NCBI GenBank assembly: GCA_903876795.1
Contig: CAIRBK010000089.1
Coordinates: forward strand, 1 to 52,664
Source: an uncultured Verrucomicrobiota bacterium
GTDB lineage: Bacteria; Verrucomicrobiota; Verrucomicrobiia; Opitutales; Opitutaceae
Direction: 5' to 3'
DNA: 52,664 nt
The notes below the pieces were generated by a model. The model was not told the origin of the DNA. It searched no databases and saw only the letters and a program-made list of their open reading frames with translations. The translations under genes and the position numbers were made by a program. How positions within the stretch are numbered: position 1 is the first letter of the stretch; the number at the start of each line of letters is the position of its first letter. Below, piece after piece: positions 26,730 to 36,066 of this stretch.

Positions 26730-27320
26730 TTATATCTTGCCCTTGGTAGAGGGCAGCTGGCCGGCGGTACGAGGGTCGATCTGCGTGGCGGCATCCATGG
26801 CGCGGGCGAGGCCCTTGAAAATCGCCTCGGCGACGTGGTGCGGCTCCTCGCCGTATTCGAGCGTGATGTGCACGTTGGCGCCGAGCGAGTTGCTGAAAGC
26901 GCGCGCAAACTCTTTCACAAGGATAATGTTGAAATCGCGCACGAACTGCGTGGGCGCCTCGACTTGGTAAACGAGATGCGGGCGACCGCCGATGTCCACG
27001 GCGACGCGGGCCAAGGACTCGTCCATGGGCAACAGGAAGAAACCGTAGCGCTTGATGCCGAGCTTGTCGCCCAGCGCCTGTTTAAACGCGTCACCCAGCA
27101 CGAGGCCGACGTCTTCGACCGTGTGGTGATAATCGACCGCGACATCGCCGACGCATTTCACGTCGAGATCGAATAATCCGTGCTTCGCGAAAAGCGTGAG
27201 CATGTGATCGAAGAACGGCACGCCGGTGTCGATCTTGGACACGCCGGCACCGTCGACTGCGAGCGTGAGCTGGATGTCGGTTTCGGCGGTTTTGCGGGAG
27301 AGAGTTACTTGGCGAGCCAT
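26730..27320 (-). CDS. hisB: imidazoleglycerol-phosphate dehydratase
   Basis: 196 residues, the monofunctional dehydratase form of HisB without the phosphatase domain of E. coli. Metal-binding motifs are clear: [32 protein letters not shown] and [19 protein letters not shown]. The start is ATG at 27320 ([15 protein letters not shown]), overlapping the end of hisC by 16 bases. It catalyses the sixth step of histidine synthesis. Confidence 0.95.
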   Translation of the reverse strand: MARQVTLSRKTAETDIQLTLAVDGAGVSKIDTGVPFFDHMLTLFAKHGLFDLDVKCVGDVAVDYHHTVEDVGLVLGDAFKQALGDKLGIKRYGFFLLPMDESLARVAVDIGGRPHLVYQVEAPTQFVRDFNIILVKEFARAFSNSLGANVHITLEYGEEPHHVAEAIFKGLARAMDAATQIDPRTAGQLPSTKGKI

Positions 27321-28402
27321 GCTTCGATTGCTTTGTTGACGGCGAACATCTCGTCGTCGGTGCCGACGCTGATGCGCAGGAAAGAGGCGGTCAAGGCGTG
27401 GCTGGGGAAGGCGCGCACGAGGATCTTCCGCGTGAGCAGGAAATCGTAGAGCGACTTGGCCACCGCCGGGCCGGTCTCGTTCTGCGCGTTTCTAGGCTCG
27501 GCAAAGATGAAATTGGTCTGGGTCGGATAGATGAACCATCCCAGGCGCTCCGACCAATCGCCCACCCAATAATCGCGGGTATAAATGATTTTCCCGATGA
27601 TGGCGTCGTAGTAGCCGGTGTCGCCGAGCGCGGCCAGCGCCCCCGCCTGTGAGAGGCGGTTAACATTGTAGCTGTCGCGCACGCGGTCGAGCAGCTCGAT
27701 CACGGCGGTGCTCGCCAGCGCGTAGCCGACGCGCAGGCCGGCGAGGGCGTGGGCCTTGGAGAGCGTGCGCGTGATGACAAGGTTCGGGTAGCGCGCGAGC
27801 AGCGGCACGGCGTTTTCCTTGGCAAACGGCGCGTAGGCCTCGTCCACCACGAGCACGCCGGGAAACCTGTCGAGCACGGCGGCAAGCTCGGCATTCGTGA
27901 AGGCGACACCCGTCGGTGCGTTGGGCGAGGTGAGGAAAAACGCCTTCGCGCCGGACGCGGCGATTTTCCCGACGGGCAGCTTCATCGAGCGGTCAAACTC
28001 GATCGCGGAGATCGCGCCGTCGTTGATCGCGACGAGCACGGGATAGAGCGAGTAGCTCGGCAGCGTGAAGCCGGTGGCGGCGGCGGGTCCGCCGAAGACC
28101 CGCACGAGGAGATTGAGGACGTCGTCGGAGCCGTTGCCGACAAGGACGTTGTCCTCGCGCAGGCCGTGGAGTCCGGCGACGAAGCGGCGGAGCGGCGTGC
28201 TCTTGGGATTCGGGTAGAGGCGGAGCAGGTCGCCCTCGTCGGCGAGTTCGCGCCGGATGGCGACTGCCGCACGCGGGCTGGGGCCGTAGGGGCACTCATT
28301 GGTGTTGAGCTTCACCCAGCCCGGTTCCGTCGGCTGGAGGCCGGGCGTGTAGGCGTGGAGCTTCTCAATGTGTGGGAGAGCGAGAGAAATGGGATCAGAC
28401 AT
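27305..28402 (-). CDS. hisC: histidinol-phosphate aminotransferase
   Basis: 365 residues from ATG 28402 ([15 protein letters not shown]). It is a PLP-dependent fold type I aminotransferase; the PLP lysine lies in [20 protein letters not shown], and [11 protein letters not shown] is the family's N-terminal signature. A REP sequence abuts the start codon, so a normal Shine-Dalgarno is missing. An alternative ATG (28480) directly after the hisD stop would read through the REPIN and add 26 residues. Homologue lengths favour 28402. It overlaps hisB by 16 bases. Confidence 0.93.
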   Translation of the reverse strand: MSDPISLALPHIEKLHAYTPGLQPTEPGWVKLNTNECPYGPSPRAAVAIRRELADEGDLLRLYPNPKSTPLRRFVAGLHGLREDNVLVGNGSDDVLNLLVRVFGGPAAATGFTLPSYSLYPVLVAINDGAISAIEFDRSMKLPVGKIAASGAKAFFLTSPNAPTGVAFTNAELAAVLDRFPGVLVVDEAYAPFAKENAVPLLARYPNLVITRTLSKAHALAGLRVGYALASTAVIELLDRVRDSYNVNRLSQAGALAALGDTGYYDAIIGKIIYTRDYWVGDWSERLGWFIYPTQTNFIFAEPRNAQNETGPAVAKSLYDFLLTRKILVRAFPSHALTASFLRISVGTDDEMFAVNKAIEAWLAK

Positions 28403-28479
28403 GTAGGAGCGAGCTTGCTCGCGATGTGAGATTAACGAGATACGGAAACCAGAGGATCGCCTGCAAGCAGGCTTCCGCA
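28402..28479. repeat. REPIN between hisD and hisC
   Basis: A forward REP (28402-28426, GTAGGAGCGAGCTTGCTCGC) and a reverse REP (28455-28479, GCCTGCAAGCAGGCTTCC) fill the entire gap between the hisD stop and the hisC start. The two REPs differ in the stem bases (GCGAGC against GCCTGC), so each folds on itself. Confidence 0.88.
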
Positions 28480-28480
28480 T

Positions 28481-29776
28481 TCAGAGCGCGCGGATCTTCA
28501 CGCTGCGGCCGTGGGCGTCGAGTTTCTCCATCGTCGCGAAGGCGGAGACGACCGGCTCGCCTTTTTTGACGGTGTTCTTGTCATAGCGGATGACACTCGT
28601 GCGGCGCATGAAGTCGGCGACGCGCAGGCCGCTGAAGAACCGGCCGGCGCGGGCGGTCGGCAGCACATGGCTCGGGCCGGCGGTAAAATCGCCCAAGGCG
28701 GTCGGAGTGTAGTTGCCGAGCATGATCGCGCCGGCGGTCGTGATGTCGCGCAGAAGCGCTTTGTGGGCGCTGTCCTTGACGAGAAGCTCCAGGTGTTCGG
28801 GCGCGACGTAGTTGGCGATTTTGACGGCCTCGGCGAGGGTGTTGACCTCGATGGCCAAAAAGCCCTGCGAGAGCACACGTTGGGTTTTCTCGGAGCGGGA
28901 GATGAGCTTCAACTGGGCCTGCACCTCGTCGGCGATGTCCTTGATGATCTCGGCCGAAGTGGCGACCAGGTAGATTTTCTCCCGGCCGGAACCATGCTCG
29001 GCCTGCGCGAGCAAGTCGGCGGCGGCGAAATCGGCGCGGGCGGATTCGTCGGCGACGATCATGACCTCGCTCGGTCCGGGCAACGAATCGACACCGACAG
29101 TGCCAAACACCTGGCGCTTGGCCTCGCACACGTAGGCGTTGCCCGGGCCAAAGACCTTGTCCACGGCGGGCACGGTCAGCGTGCCGAAGGCTGCGGCACC
29201 GATGGCCTGCACACCCCCGATGCGGTAAACCTCATCGACGCCCACCAGGTCGAGAGCGGCGAGGAGTCCGTCGGCGATCTTGCCCTGCGAGTTGGACGGC
29301 GTGAAAACGGCGATCTCGGGGCAGCCGGCGATTTTGGCCAGCGTGGCGGTCATCAACACGGTAGAGACGAGCGGCACCTCGCCGCCGGGGACGTAGATAC
29401 CGACGCGACGGATCGGGTGGTTGATCTCGCCCACTGCGGCACCGTGTTTGTTTTTACCGAGCCAATCCTTGGGAAGACTCTGTTTGTTGAACGAGACGAC
29501 GTTCTCGTGGGCGGCGACGAGGGCCTTGCGTTCGGCTGCGGGCAGTCTTTTGGCGGCGGCGGCGATCTCGGAGGGTTTTACGCGGAAATCGCGGGCGCGG
29601 AGTTTGGCGCCGTCGAACTTGGCGGCGTAGTAGGAGACGGCTTCGTCACCGCGCTGGCGGATGTCGGCCAGGATCGAGGACACGGCGTCCTGGATTTCCA
29701 TGGGCACGGCGGCTCCACGACAAAAGCCGGCCAGTTCGGAGTCGAAGGTTTTGGAGGCAAACTGAAGGACGCGCAC
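28481..29776 (-). CDS. hisD: histidinol dehydrogenase
   Basis: 431 residues, starting with GTG at 29776 (MRVLQFASKTFDSEL). It oxidises histidinol to histidine in two NAD steps. Motifs: RRVGIYVPGGEVPLVSTVLM, IYRIGGVQAIGA-like VYRIGGVQAIGAAAFGT, VFGPGNAYVCEAKRQV, LPGPSEVMIVADE, AEHGSGRE and APEHLELLV. It leads the visible his cluster (hisD, C, B, H); hisG, hisA and hisF are not in this window. Confidence 0.96.
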   Translation of the reverse strand: MRVLQFASKTFDSELAGFCRGAAVPMEIQDAVSSILADIRQRGDEAVSYYAAKFDGAKLRARDFRVKPSEIAAAAKRLPAAERKALVAAHENVVSFNKQSLPKDWLGKNKHGAAVGEINHPIRRVGIYVPGGEVPLVSTVLMTATLAKIAGCPEIAVFTPSNSQGKIADGLLAALDLVGVDEVYRIGGVQAIGAAAFGTLTVPAVDKVFGPGNAYVCEAKRQVFGTVGVDSLPGPSEVMIVADESARADFAAADLLAQAEHGSGREKIYLVATSAEIIKDIADEVQAQLKLISRSEKTQRVLSQGFLAIEVNTLAEAVKIANYVAPEHLELLVKDSAHKALLRDITTAGAIMLGNYTPTALGDFTAGPSHVLPTARAGRFFSGLRVADFMRRTSVIRYDKNTVKKGEPVVSAFATMEKLDAHGRSVKIRAL

Positions 29777-29857
29777 GGGAATGAAATGAGTCGGAGAGAA
29801 CTACCCCCCCGGGCTTTCCCGCGCGAGTCGGAAAACGACTTTTACGCAACCGGCCCC

Positions 29858-30625
29858 TCAACGGGTAATCGCCGGGACTGCGAACAGGCTGTCGGCAAAC
29901 GTTTCGTTCACCGTGATTGAATCGAATTCTATGACCACCGTACGCTCCCCGCCATCAGATAATTTGCTCGTGCTGATGATCTTGCGAGGGAAACGGATGC
30001 CATCGACGAGGGTCTCGCTTTCCTCGCGGATGGTGATGCCGTTCTCAGTTTCGGTCAGCACAAGACGGCCGGTCGCCTCGTCGAAGGAACGGGTGAAAAC
30101 AATGCCGTCGCCGTGATCAAAGGCGAGTTTACGGCAGTTCTTGCCATCGACGATAGCCTTGCCGAGGTCGGTGACTTTGCCCCGACGTTGCTCGATTCCG
30201 CGAAAAAACGAGAGATTCTCCCATGTGTTGGCGCGGAGGCGCTTGATCTGGTCGTTGGTTAGCAAGGTCATGCGCCAGCGGCTGGAGTCCGCCGGGTCCT
30301 GCTCGCGCTGCCAGCCCTCATAGTCGTCGAGCGCAGTGATCTCGATTTTGCTCTCAGAGGTGGCGACGATGCGCTGTCGGTAGGGACGCTGGAAAATGAT
30401 TTCTATGCCGACTTTCACCGGCGTGACCACACCCTTGTCGTCGGTCGTCGTGGTCGTGAGGGAACCGATGTAATGCACCGACTGGAGCGAGGCCAGCGCG
30501 GCTTCGCTTCCGACGGTGGACCGGGCTCTCGCGATCACTTGGTCCGCATCTGGGGCGGCCTGAACCGTTAACGCGGAGAACCCGCAGGCAAGGATGACAA
30601 CGAAGAGGCGGAACTGATTTTTCAT
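29858..30625 (-). CDS. exported LolA-like protein, unknown role
   Basis: About 255 residues from ATG 30625 (MKNQFRLFVVILACGFSAL) with a signal peptide cut near VQAAPDA. The rest is beta-rich with repeated strands (SKIEITALDDYEGWQREQDP, KLAFDHGDGIVFTRSFDEATG, GIRFPRKIISTSKLSDG), the pattern of outer-membrane lipoprotein-sorting (LolA/LolB-like) folds. The assignment is by pattern only. It lies between guaA and hisD on the same strand, 32 bases after guaA. A link to either pathway is unlikely. Confidence 0.75.
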   Translation of the reverse strand: MKNQFRLFVVILACGFSALTVQAAPDADQVIARARSTVGSEAALASLQSVHYIGSLTTTTTDDKGVVTPVKVGIEIIFQRPYRQRIVATSESKIEITALDDYEGWQREQDPADSSRWRMTLLTNDQIKRLRANTWENLSFFRGIEQRRGKVTDLGKAIVDGKNCRKLAFDHGDGIVFTRSFDEATGRLVLTETENGITIREESETLVDGIRFPRKIISTSKLSDGGERTVVIEFDSITVNETFADSLFAVPAITR

Positions 30626-30657
30626 GGGGGGTAAAACGGAGCGCCGGCGAAGAAGGA

Positions 30658-32196
30658 TTATTCCCACTCGATCGTGGCGGGAGGCTTGGAGCTGATGTCC
30701 AGAAGCACGCGGGAGACGCCGCGGACCTCGTTGGTGATTCGGGAGGAAATTTTGGCGAGCAGGTCGTAGGGCAGACGGGCCCAGTCGGCGGTCATGGCGT
30801 CACGGCTCTCGACAATGCGCAGGGAGATGACGTCGGCATAGTTGCGCTCGTCGCCGATCACCCCCACGGATTTCACGGGTAGATAGACGGCAAAAGACTG
30901 CCAGACCTTCCAGTAGTAGCCGGACTTGATCATCTCTTCCTGGAGAATGGCGTCGGCGGCCTTCAGAACATCGAGCTTCTCCCGAGTGATGTCGCCGGCA
31001 ACTCGCACGCCAAGACCCGGGCCCGGGAAGGGCTGGCGCCACACGACCTCGCGCGGCAGACCGAGGGACTCACCAACGGCGCGCACCTCGTCCTTGAACA
31101 ACTCGCGCAAAGGCTCCAGCAGTTTGAGTTTCATACGCTCGGGCAGGCCGCCCACGTTGTGGTGAGACTTGATGAGCGCGGCGGGGTTCCCCGCGATGGC
31201 GACCGATTCGATGACATCGGGATAGAGCGTGCCCTGCGCGAGCCACTTGGCGCCGCCGATGGAGCGGAGGGATTTCTCAAACACCTCGACGAAGGTGTTG
31301 CCGATGATCTTGCGCTTGGCCTCGGGCTCGCTGACGCCCTGCAGGCGCTTGAGAAAAAGTTTCGAAGCATCCACCACACGGAGATCGATATGGAAGTGGT
31401 CGGCGTAGAGTTTTTCCACCTGCTGGCGCTCCCCGGCGCGCAGGAGACCGTTGTCCACGAACACGCAGGTGAGCTGTTTGCCGATTGCCTTGTGAATGAG
31501 TGCGGCCGCCACGGAGCTGTCCACTCCGCCGGAAAGTCCGAGGAGCACGCGCTCCTTGCCCACCTGGTCGCGAATAGTCTGCACCGCGTGTTCGATGTAG
31601 TCCTTGGTGGTCCAGTCCTGCTTGGCGCCGCAGATGCCGAGAAGAAAGTTGCGGATCACATCGATGCCGCGTTCAGAGTGGAAAACCTCGGGGTGGAACT
31701 GGATGCCGTAGAAGTTGCGCTTCTTGTCCTCGATAACGGCGTATTCGGAGTTCTCGGTGGTGCCGATGGCGGTGTAGCCGGGCGGCAGGGCGATGAGGCG
31801 GTCGCCGTGGGAGTTCCAGACCTTGAGCTTTTTCGGCAGTCCCTTGAAGAGGCGCCCGGGCTTTTGGAGAGTGAGGACACCGTTGCCGTATTCGCGATGG
31901 GTGCTCTTGGAGACCTTGCCGCCAAGGAGATGCCCCTGGAGCTGGATGCCGTAGCAGATGCCGAGAATGGGCACGCCAAGTTCGAAGATGGCCTTGTCGG
32001 GCATGGGTGCGTCCTTGGCGAAGACGCTGCTCGGGCCGCCGGAGAGGATGATGCCGATTACGCCGTCGGCCTTGAGCTGGGCGGCGGGCGTCGCGAAATG
32101 GTATATCTTGGAGAGCACTTGGCACTCGCGGATGCGACGCGCGATCACCTGGGTGTATTGGGAACCGAAATCGAGAACGGCGATAATCTGTGACAT
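30658..32196 (-). CDS. guaA: GMP synthase (glutamine-hydrolysing)
   Basis: 512 residues from ATG 32196 ([20 protein letters not shown]). The N-terminal amidotransferase has Cys in [13 protein letters not shown] and His/Glu in [12 protein letters not shown]. The ATP pyrophosphatase domain has the PP-loop [16 protein letters not shown]. The C-terminal dimerisation domain ends [10 protein letters not shown], the family's conserved end. It converts XMP to GMP. The upstream start at 32220 is less likely. Confidence 0.97.
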   Translation of the reverse strand: MSQIIAVLDFGSQYTQVIARRIRECQVLSKIYHFATPAAQLKADGVIGIILSGGPSSVFAKDAPMPDKAIFELGVPILGICYGIQLQGHLLGGKVSKSTHREYGNGVLTLQKPGRLFKGLPKKLKVWNSHGDRLIALPPGYTAIGTTENSEYAVIEDKKRNFYGIQFHPEVFHSERGIDVIRNFLLGICGAKQDWTTKDYIEHAVQTIRDQVGKERVLLGLSGGVDSSVAAALIHKAIGKQLTCVFVDNGLLRAGERQQVEKLYADHFHIDLRVVDASKLFLKRLQGVSEPEAKRKIIGNTFVEVFEKSLRSIGGAKWLAQGTLYPDVIESVAIAGNPAALIKSHHNVGGLPERMKLKLLEPLRELFKDEVRAVGESLGLPREVVWRQPFPGPGLGVRVAGDITREKLDVLKAADAILQEEMIKSGYYWKVWQSFAVYLPVKSVGVIGDERNYADVISLRIVESRDAMTADWARLPYDLLAKISSRITNEVRGVSRVLLDISSKPPATIEWE

Positions 32197-32299
32197 ATGG
32201 TAAAATGACGCCCGGGGCATCGGGCTGACTTGGACTAAAGCAGGAAAAGTGCTCGACCCGCCCTCAGCGTGTCAATGCGTGGACAAGTACCAGCGAACG

Positions 32300-32524
32300 T
32301 TAAAATTTGAGCCGGCTGTTTTGCTGTCCGCACCTGGGACAGGCCTCCTCCTGCACTTCGCTGCGGACGACATACAGGTGGTTGCAGCGGACGCAGCGAA
32401 ACGTGGTGCGACGACGCTCTCCCTCAAAGCGCGCATGGTCGCGACGGTCATAATAAAGCCAGAGGCCGAGAAAAATCGCGGCAACAAGCAGACAATAAAC
32501 CAGTGAGGCGATTTGCAGACCCAT
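32300..32524 (-). CDS. small membrane protein with a zinc ribbon
   Basis: About 74 residues from ATG 32524 (MGLQIASLVYCLLVAAIFLG). One hydrophobic segment covers residues 3-25. A cytoplasmic zinc-ribbon-like tail follows, with two Cys pairs, FRCVRCNHLYVV and EACPRCGQQN. A TTG five codons upstream is an alternative start. It follows the rplQ terminator and precedes guaA. Function unknown. Confidence 0.65.
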   Translation of the reverse strand: MGLQIASLVYCLLVAAIFLGLWLYYDRRDHARFEGERRRTTFRCVRCNHLYVVRSEVQEEACPRCGQQNSRLKF

Positions 32525-32581
32525 GAGGAGGAAACTCAAGAAGACAAAGCGAACGTCCGGGTGCCAGAGTGGAAAACAAAA

Positions 32582-32609
32582 ACGCGCCGAAGATTGCTCT
32601 TCGGCGCGT
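32582..32609 (-). terminator. terminator of the ribosomal gene cluster
   Basis: A perfect 12-base stem ACGCGCCGAAGA / TCTTCGGCGCGT has a four-base loop. On the minus strand it is followed by TTTTTGTTTT. It lies about 45 bases after the rplQ stop and should end the long ribosomal transcript. Confidence 0.93.
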
Positions 32610-32653
32610 CGTTTAACGATGGCGAAACGGAATCGTTTCTAAACTTCGTCCGA

Positions 32654-33148
32654 TCAGACTTGGGCGGCCGTGGCGGCTTCGACGGCGGCTGCGGGAGCGG
32701 CGGGTGCGGTTTCAGCTTTCTTGGCCTTGGAGCCCTTCTTGGACTTCTTGTAGCCTTGATCATCGGCCTTTACGAACTCGATGATGGCCATCTCGGCGGC
32801 ATCGCTCACTCGGGGGAGAGCGAGCTTGTAGATGCGGGTGTAGCCGCCGTTGCGGTTGGCGAACTCCTTGTACTTTTCGTTGAAGAGGAGGGTGACGGCA
32901 TCCTCGTTGCGCACATCCTTGAGGGCGAGGCGACGGAGGTGGATGGCATCCTTCTTTTCAGTCTTCGCGGCGGCTTGCTTGGCCTTCGTGATGATCTTTT
33001 CGACAAAGGGACGGAGGGCCTTGGCCTTGGCGAGCGTGGTCTCGATACGGTCGTGCTCGATGAGCGAGGCGGCCATATTGGAGAGCGTCGCTGCGCGATG
33101 GGAGGCGCTGCGGCCGGCGAGGGAGTGGGTGTGTTTCTTGTGGCGCAT
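32654..33148 (-). CDS. rplQ: 50S ribosomal protein L17
   Basis: 164 residues beginning MRHKKHTHSLAGRSASHRAA, the L17 signature. It sits near the tunnel exit of the large subunit. The core (LIEHDRIETTLAKAKALRPFVEK, then YTRIYKLALPRVSDAAEMAIIE) is normal. A C-terminal tail of about 35 residues rich in Lys, Ala and Pro extends beyond the usual length of about 120. It is last in the alpha operon, after rpoA. Confidence 0.96.
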   Translation of the reverse strand: MRHKKHTHSLAGRSASHRAATLSNMAASLIEHDRIETTLAKAKALRPFVEKIITKAKQAAAKTEKKDAIHLRRLALKDVRNEDAVTLLFNEKYKEFANRNGGYTRIYKLALPRVSDAAEMAIIEFVKADDQGYKKSKKGSKAKKAETAPAAPAAAVEAATAAQV

Positions 33149-33252
33149 TGTGGTTTTGTTTTAGGAGCGACGCCCGATCGGCAATCCCCTCCGCAGCGTT
33201 GGGCGGAGGGGACGGCGCGAGTGTCGCAAGAGTGTTAATCAGCGGGTAAGGC

Positions 33253-34260
33253 TCAGGCTTCCTTCTTCGAAGCGTCGAGGAGGCGCTCGTCGAACTTCAT
33301 ACCAAGCGAGAGACCGAGGGCCTCTAGCTTGTCCTTGATTTCGTTGAGCGACTTCTTGCCGAAGTTGCGATATTTGAGCATCTCCTGCTCGGTCTTCATG
33401 GCGAGTTCGCCGACCGTGGTGATGTTGGCGTTGTTCAAGCAGTTCGCGGCGCGAACGGATAGCTCGATTTCGTTGACCGACATGTTGAGGAGCTTGCGGA
33501 GCTTGTTCTGCTCCTCGCTGACCTCGGACTGCTGGTTTTCGAACTCAAAAGCCTCGTCGCTCACGCGATCAAACACGTCGAGGTGATGCTTTAGTATCGA
33601 GCCGGACTGCTTGAGGGCGTCGTCCGGGGTGATGCGACCGTCCGTCCAGATCTCGAGGATGAGCTTGTCGTAATCGGTGATCTGGCCGACGCGGGTATTC
33701 TCGACGGCATACTTGACGAGACGAACGGGAGAAAAGAGCGAGTCGATCGGGATCACGCCGATGGCCTGTTCTTCCTTCTTGTTTTGCTCGCCGGGATAGT
33801 AGCCGCGGCCGGTCTTGATCTCGACCTCGGCCTCGAAGGAGGCGCCCTTTTCCAGTGTCGCGATAACCTGGTCGGGGTTGACGATCGTGATGCTGGCGTC
33901 GGCCTGGATGTCGGCCGCAGTGACGGCACCCGCGCGGTTCTTCACCTTGATGGACAGGGTGAGAGGCTCGCGTTTCTGGGATACGATGAGGATTTTTTTC
34001 AGGTTGAGGACGATGTCGGTGACATCCTCGACAACACCGTCGATGCTCTGGAACTCGTGTTGGACGCCCTCGATCTTGATCGAGGAGATGGCGGAGCCTT
34101 CAATCGAGCTCAGGAGCACGCGACGCAGGGAGTTGCCAATGGTGTGACCATAGCCGGCTTCGAAGGGCTCGGCGATGAACTTGGCGTAGGTCGGCGTGGA
34201 GCCTTCCTCGACCTTGGTGAGTTTATTGGGCAGTTCGAACTTTCCGAGGCGTTTGGGCAT
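33253..34260 (-). CDS. rpoA: RNA polymerase alpha subunit
   Basis: 335 residues. The N-terminal dimerisation domain includes [23 protein letters not shown]. The C-terminal domain includes [33 protein letters not shown], used for activator and UP-element contact. Both domains are complete and of normal length. It lies between rpsD and rplQ as in most bacteria. Confidence 0.97.
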   Translation of the reverse strand: MPKRLGKFELPNKLTKVEEGSTPTYAKFIAEPFEAGYGHTIGNSLRRVLLSSIEGSAISSIKIEGVQHEFQSIDGVVEDVTDIVLNLKKILIVSQKREPLTLSIKVKNRAGAVTAADIQADASITIVNPDQVIATLEKGASFEAEVEIKTGRGYYPGEQNKKEEQAIGVIPIDSLFSPVRLVKYAVENTRVGQITDYDKLILEIWTDGRITPDDALKQSGSILKHHLDVFDRVSDEAFEFENQQSEVSEEQNKLRKLLNMSVNEIELSVRAANCLNNANITTVGELAMKTEQEMLKYRNFGKKSLNEIKDKLEALGLSLGMKFDERLLDASKKEA

Positions 34261-34299
34261 GGAGGCGAGTGATTGCTGCGTTTAAGGGGAAACTCCAGC

Positions 34300-34911
34300 T
34301 TAGAAGCGGGAGTAGAACTCAACGATGAGTTGTTCGTTGATGTCAGAGGCGATCTCGTCGCGGTTGGGCAGACGGGTGACGACGGCTTTGAACTGTTCGG
34401 CGTTGAGCGTGAGCCAGCCCGGGACGGGGCGGGCGCGGTTTTCTTCCAGATTGCGCTGGGCAAGCTGGCGGGAGGAGGCGACGTTCTTGATCTCGATCTC
34501 GTCGCCGGCCTTGACGATGGCGGAGGCGATGTCGACCTTGTGGCCGTTGACACGCACATGGCCATGGCCGACCAGCTGGCGGGCGGCGGAGCGGCTCTTG
34601 GCGAAGCCGAGGAGGTAGACGACACTGTCGAGGCGGGTCTCGAGGAGCTGCAGGAAGCGCTCGCCGGTGACGCCGCGTTCGCGCTTGGCGATCTCGAAGG
34701 TGCGGCGGAACTGGCGCTCAAGCAGGCCGTAGGTATAACGGAGCTTCTGCTTTTCGTTCAAGCCGACGGCATACTCGGAGAGCTTGCGGCGGAGCTTGGG
34801 GCCGTGCTGGCCAGGGGGGAAGTTGCGCTTTTCAAACGCCTTGGTGGCGCCGAATATCGGCTGACCGAAACGGCGGCTGATGCGGGTGGTGGGACCGGTG
34901 TAACGAGCCAT
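34300..34911 (-). CDS. rpsD: 30S ribosomal protein S4
   Basis: 203 residues beginning MARYTGPTTRISRRFGQPIF. The S4 RNA-binding domain is present (RLDSVVYLLGFAKSRSAARQLVGHGHVRVNG). There is no N-terminal Cys cluster, so it is the zinc-free form. S4 is a primary 16S rRNA binder and in many bacteria represses the alpha operon. No leader pseudoknot could be confirmed here. Confidence 0.97.
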   Translation of the reverse strand: MARYTGPTTRISRRFGQPIFGATKAFEKRNFPPGQHGPKLRRKLSEYAVGLNEKQKLRYTYGLLERQFRRTFEIAKRERGVTGERFLQLLETRLDSVVYLLGFAKSRSAARQLVGHGHVRVNGHKVDIASAIVKAGDEIEIKNVASSRQLAQRNLEENRARPVPGWLTLNAEQFKAVVTRLPNRDEIASDINEQLIVEFYSRF

Positions 34912-34961
34912 GGTGGGTTACTTTGTTTAAAGGTGAATCCGAGTAATAGATACGCGGCGGA

Positions 34962-35582
34962 TTAGACGCGGCGGCGTTTGCGCGGGCGGCAGCCGTTGTG
35001 CGGCACCGGCGTGACGTCAATGATGGTGGATATCTCAAGGCCGATGGCCTGGAGTGCGCGGATGGCGCTGTCGCGGCCGAGGCCGGGACCGGAGACCTTG
35101 ATCACGACATCCTTGAGGCCATGCGACATGGCGTTGCGGGCGGCGTCCTGGGCGACGACCTGGGCGGCGTAGGCGGTGGACTTGCGCGAACCGCGGAAGT
35201 TGCATTTGCCGGCGCTGGACCAGGCGATGACCTGACCCTTCTGGTCGGTGATCGAGACGATCGTGTTGTTGAAGGATGCCAGGATGTTGGCGACGCCGGA
35301 GGTGACGTTTTTGGAGCCCTTGGCCTTGCGAATCTTGATGTTGCCAAGCTCTTCCTTGAGAAGATCCTCGGCGGTCGGCTGTTTGGCGACACCACCGATG
35401 AGCTCGACGGGCTTCTGCTCGGCCGCAGTGGCGGCGGGAGCGGCAGCGCCTTCGGCACCTTCGGTCTTGGGGGCCTTTGGAGCCTTGGCAGGCTTTTCGG
35501 CAGCGGGAGTTTTGGCCTCGGCGCCGGCAGCGGCGGCCTTGGCGGGCTTTTCTTTCTTGGGAGCGGACTTTTCTTCAGCCAT
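34962..35582 (-). CDS. rpsK: 30S ribosomal protein S11 with long N-terminal extension
   Basis: 206 residues, while S11 is normally about 130. The S11 core starts near residue 80 ([20 protein letters not shown], then GHRDSA-type [16 protein letters not shown] and the end [11 protein letters not shown]). The first 80 residues are Ala, Lys and Pro rich ([11 protein letters not shown]) and end with a charged helix-like piece ([12 protein letters not shown]). No internal ATG near the core start would give a normal S11, so the extension is probably translated. Confidence 0.95.
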   Translation of the reverse strand: MAEEKSAPKKEKPAKAAAAGAEAKTPAAEKPAKAPKAPKTEGAEGAAAPAATAAEQKPVELIGGVAKQPTAEDLLKEELGNIKIRKAKGSKNVTSGVANILASFNNTIVSITDQKGQVIAWSSAGKCNFRGSRKSTAYAAQVVAQDAARNAMSHGLKDVVIKVSGPGLGRDSAIRALQAIGLEISTIIDVTPVPHNGCRPRKRRRV

Positions 35583-35596
35583 GACGTTTTAAAAAA

Positions 35597-35977
35597 TTAT
35601 GCTTCCTTAGCTTTGGTGACGCCAACGGTGCGACGGGGGCCCTTGCGGGTGCGGGCGTTGGTGCTGGTGCGCTGACCGCGAACGGGGAGGCTCTTGCGGT
35701 GACGAACGCCGCGGTAGCAATTAATCGCCTGGAGGCGCTTCAGGTTGCCGGTGAGCTCGCGGCGGAGATCACCCTCAACCACCCACTTGTTTTCAGTGAT
35801 GATGTTGAGGATTTTGTTGAGCTGCTCTTCGGTGAGCGCTTCAGCACGGGAATCCGGATCGATACCGGCTTCTTTAACGATATGGTCGGCGCGAACCGGA
35901 CCAATTCCGTAGATGTAACGGAGGGAATACGCGACTTTCTTCTTCGCGGGAATATCTACACCGAGGAGACGTGGCAT
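35597..35977 (-). CDS. rpsM: 30S ribosomal protein S13
   Basis: 126 residues beginning [19 protein letters not shown]. It carries the helix-two-turn-helix region ([20 protein letters not shown]) and the basic tail ([20 protein letters not shown]) that contact 16S rRNA and tRNA. It heads the alpha group after map. The usual rpmJ and infA genes between map and rpsM are absent. A small hairpin GCCGGT/ACCGGC (36026-36041) lies in the gap. Confidence 0.97.
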   Translation of the reverse strand: MPRLLGVDIPAKKKVAYSLRYIYGIGPVRADHIVKEAGIDPDSRAEALTEEQLNKILNIITENKWVVEGDLRRELTGNLKRLQAINCYRGVRHRKSLPVRGQRTSTNARTRKGPRRTVGVTKAKEA

Positions 35978-36066
35978 GGATTTGAGTTGGGTTTATTTAA
36001 CGTGGAAATCGGATGGGAAAGGACCGCCGGTGTGAACCGGCCGCCCGGAAAGTGAGTGGAAAGAAA

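Noticed and set aside
35978-36066. rpmJ or infA between map and rpsM
   Set aside because: No frame with the Cys pattern of L36 or an IF-1 fold in the 89 bases.
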